From Bradyrhizobiaceae bacterium PARB1 (GTDB taxonomy: Bacteria; Pseudomonadota; Alphaproteobacteria; Rhizobiales; Xanthobacteraceae), in assembly GCA_002256345.1 (NCBI GenBank), contig NKIY01000011.1, positions 62,001 through 126,000 of the forward strand: DNA of 64,000 nucleotides, read 5' to 3'. Shown here in pieces: positions 63,138 through 64,000 of the stretch. How positions within the stretch are numbered: the first letter of the stretch is position 1; each line of letters begins with the position of its first letter. A program made the position numbers and the translations under genes. Below the pieces are notes generated by a model. That model searched no databases. It saw only the letters and a list, made by a program, of their open reading frames with translations, and had not been told where the DNA came from.

Positions 63138-64000
63138 TCAGTTCGACTGGCGGCGCAGGAACGCCGGGATATCGAGATGATCGTCCCCCTGTGGCGCGGG
63201 AGCAACGGGGGCCGGACGGCCATGGACATCGAGTCCCTGCGGTGCCGGACGGCGGGCATATTCGGACACCGGCGGCTCATTAGCCATCTGCTGGGCGACC
63301 GTGCGCTGCGGCTTGCGTTCCGGCAACGGCGGCATCGGAGCCATGGCGGGGGCCTGCGGGCGGCCGGACACCGGAGCTTCCGATTCTTCGTCGCGACGAC
63401 CAAGGCCGACATTGGCGAGGCGCTGCAGCAACGACAGGCGCTGCTTCTGCGGCTCGTCCTCCGCGTCGCCGCGGGCCTGACGAATTTCGGCCTGAGCCGG
63501 CATCGGCAGTTCCTCGAACTTCGGCATACGCGGCGCGCGAACCGGCGCACGTTCCGCCGACGGCGGAATGAACTGCTCGGGAATCGGCGCCTCGAGCGGA
63601 GCTTCCTGGCGCGGTAGATCGGGGAACAGCGAGGGCTTCTGGGCAATCGGACGGACGGTCACATCGCCATACTGCTGCGGGGCGGCCGGAGCAGTGGCTT
63701 CCGGCGCAACCGCGGCAGCGATCGCAGCGAGCGCAGCACGCTCGTGATTGCTGGACGGCGCACGCGGAGCGGGCGCAACAACCGGAGCGGGAGCTCCGGC
63801 CTTCGCGGCGCTGGCGGCAGCGAGGCGCTGGTTGTCGGCGCGCAGACGAGCGGTCAGGTCAGCGAGGCGAGTGTCCGGCTGCGCCGGCTGGCCAACGGCT
63901 GCGACCGGCGCACCCACCGGACCCGGTGCGGTGCGGGCGAGTTGGGCCTGCTCGATGCCGGTGGCGACCACCGACACGCGGATGACACCGTCGAGGCCTT
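63138..64000 (-). CDS. ftsZ: Cell division protein FtsZ, C-terminal part
   Basis: Tubulin-like division ring protein; 287 C-terminal residues are visible and the start lies beyond the window. The first visible residues (GLDGVIRVSVVATGIEQAQ) are the end of the tubulin-fold domain. They are followed by a very long unstructured Ala/Pro-rich linker (~260 residues) and the conserved C-terminal peptide DIPAFLRRQSN, which binds FtsA/ZipA-like partners. A linker of this length is typical of Bradyrhizobiaceae and Caulobacter-type FtsZ. A strong terminator follows. Confidence 0.97.
   Translation of the reverse strand, partial: GLDGVIRVSVVATGIEQAQLARTAPGPVGAPVAAVGQPAQPDTRLADLTARLRADNQRLAAASAAKAGAPAPVVAPAPRAPSSNHERAALAAIAAAVAPEATAPAAPQQYGDVTVRPIAQKPSLFPDLPRQEAPLEAPIPEQFIPPSAERAPVRAPRMPKFEELPMPAQAEIRQARGDAEDEPQKQRLSLLQRLANVGLGRRDEESEAPVSGRPQAPAMAPMPPLPERKPQRTVAQQMANEPPVSEYARRPAPQGLDVHGRPAPVAPAPQGDDHLDIPAFLRRQSN

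Overview
The window is high-GC alphaproteobacterial chromosome. Gene content and order point to the Bradyrhizobiaceae/Nitrobacteraceae (Bradyrhizobium, Rhodopseudomonas, Tardiphaga, Afipia group). The markers are ftsZ-lpxC-bamD-recN-ligA, thyA-folA-hflK-hflC-DUF2065-degP, miaA next to ilvB-ilvN-ilvC, and sspB-fumC-DUF4169-RHH. Many short palindromic intergenic repeats typical of that family are also present. I see no prophage, insertion sequence, CRISPR array, rRNA or tRNA. The first gene (osmoprotectant transporter) and the last (ftsZ) are cut by the window edges.

Layout. 1-4.5 kb: quaternary-amine transporter end, a branched-chain amino acid type binding protein, a FadR-type regulator and a TonB-C periplasmic protein. 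4.5-11 kb: an SDR and the branched-chain amino acid block (ilvC, two exporters, ilvN, ilvB), with a clear attenuator in front of ilvB (promoter, 21-residue leader peptide rich in Leu/Ile/Val, terminator). 11-18.6 kb: divergent miaA/serB with starts 3 bases apart, then thyA-folA-hflK-hflC-DUF2065-degP. 18.7-23.2 kb: tripartite tricarboxylate transporter and a split chromate transporter. 23.5-26.4 kb: sspB, fumC, an AT-rich gap, DUF4169 and a ribbon-helix-helix protein. 26.5-33.9 kb: giant AsmA protein, MFS carrier, FAD-linked oxidase, thioesterase. 34-38.7 kb: TetR-SDR-methyltransferase and OYE-RidA-LysR sets, each with operator-like palindromes. 38.9-40.5 kb: DUF1328 gene, guanidine-II riboswitch with sugE/gdx, and an isolated atpB. 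40.8-45.9 kb: uvrD, HicB-HicA-HicB, and an ABC exporter. 45.9-56 kb: glycine-zipper protein, L,D-transpeptidase, MFS-spermidine synthase fusion, phytoene-dehydrogenase-like protein, prmA, a 61-residue protein, aminopeptidase P and a Bcr/CflA exporter. 56.3-64 kb: ligA, GIY-YIG nuclease, recN, bamD, lpxC and ftsZ.

Regulation is unusually readable here. The ilv leader and the guanidine-II riboswitch are strong calls. Two small genes (glycine-zipper and 61-residue protein) carry exact GGAAC-N17-CGTT general-stress (EcfG-type) promoters, and the DUF1328 gene has a near match next to a nested inverted repeat. The best candidates for something unusual are the isolated atpB fused by proximity to the guanidine switch/sugE, the GIY-YIG gene bracketed by repeat elements, the HicB-HicA-HicB triplet, and the small stress-promoter regulon.
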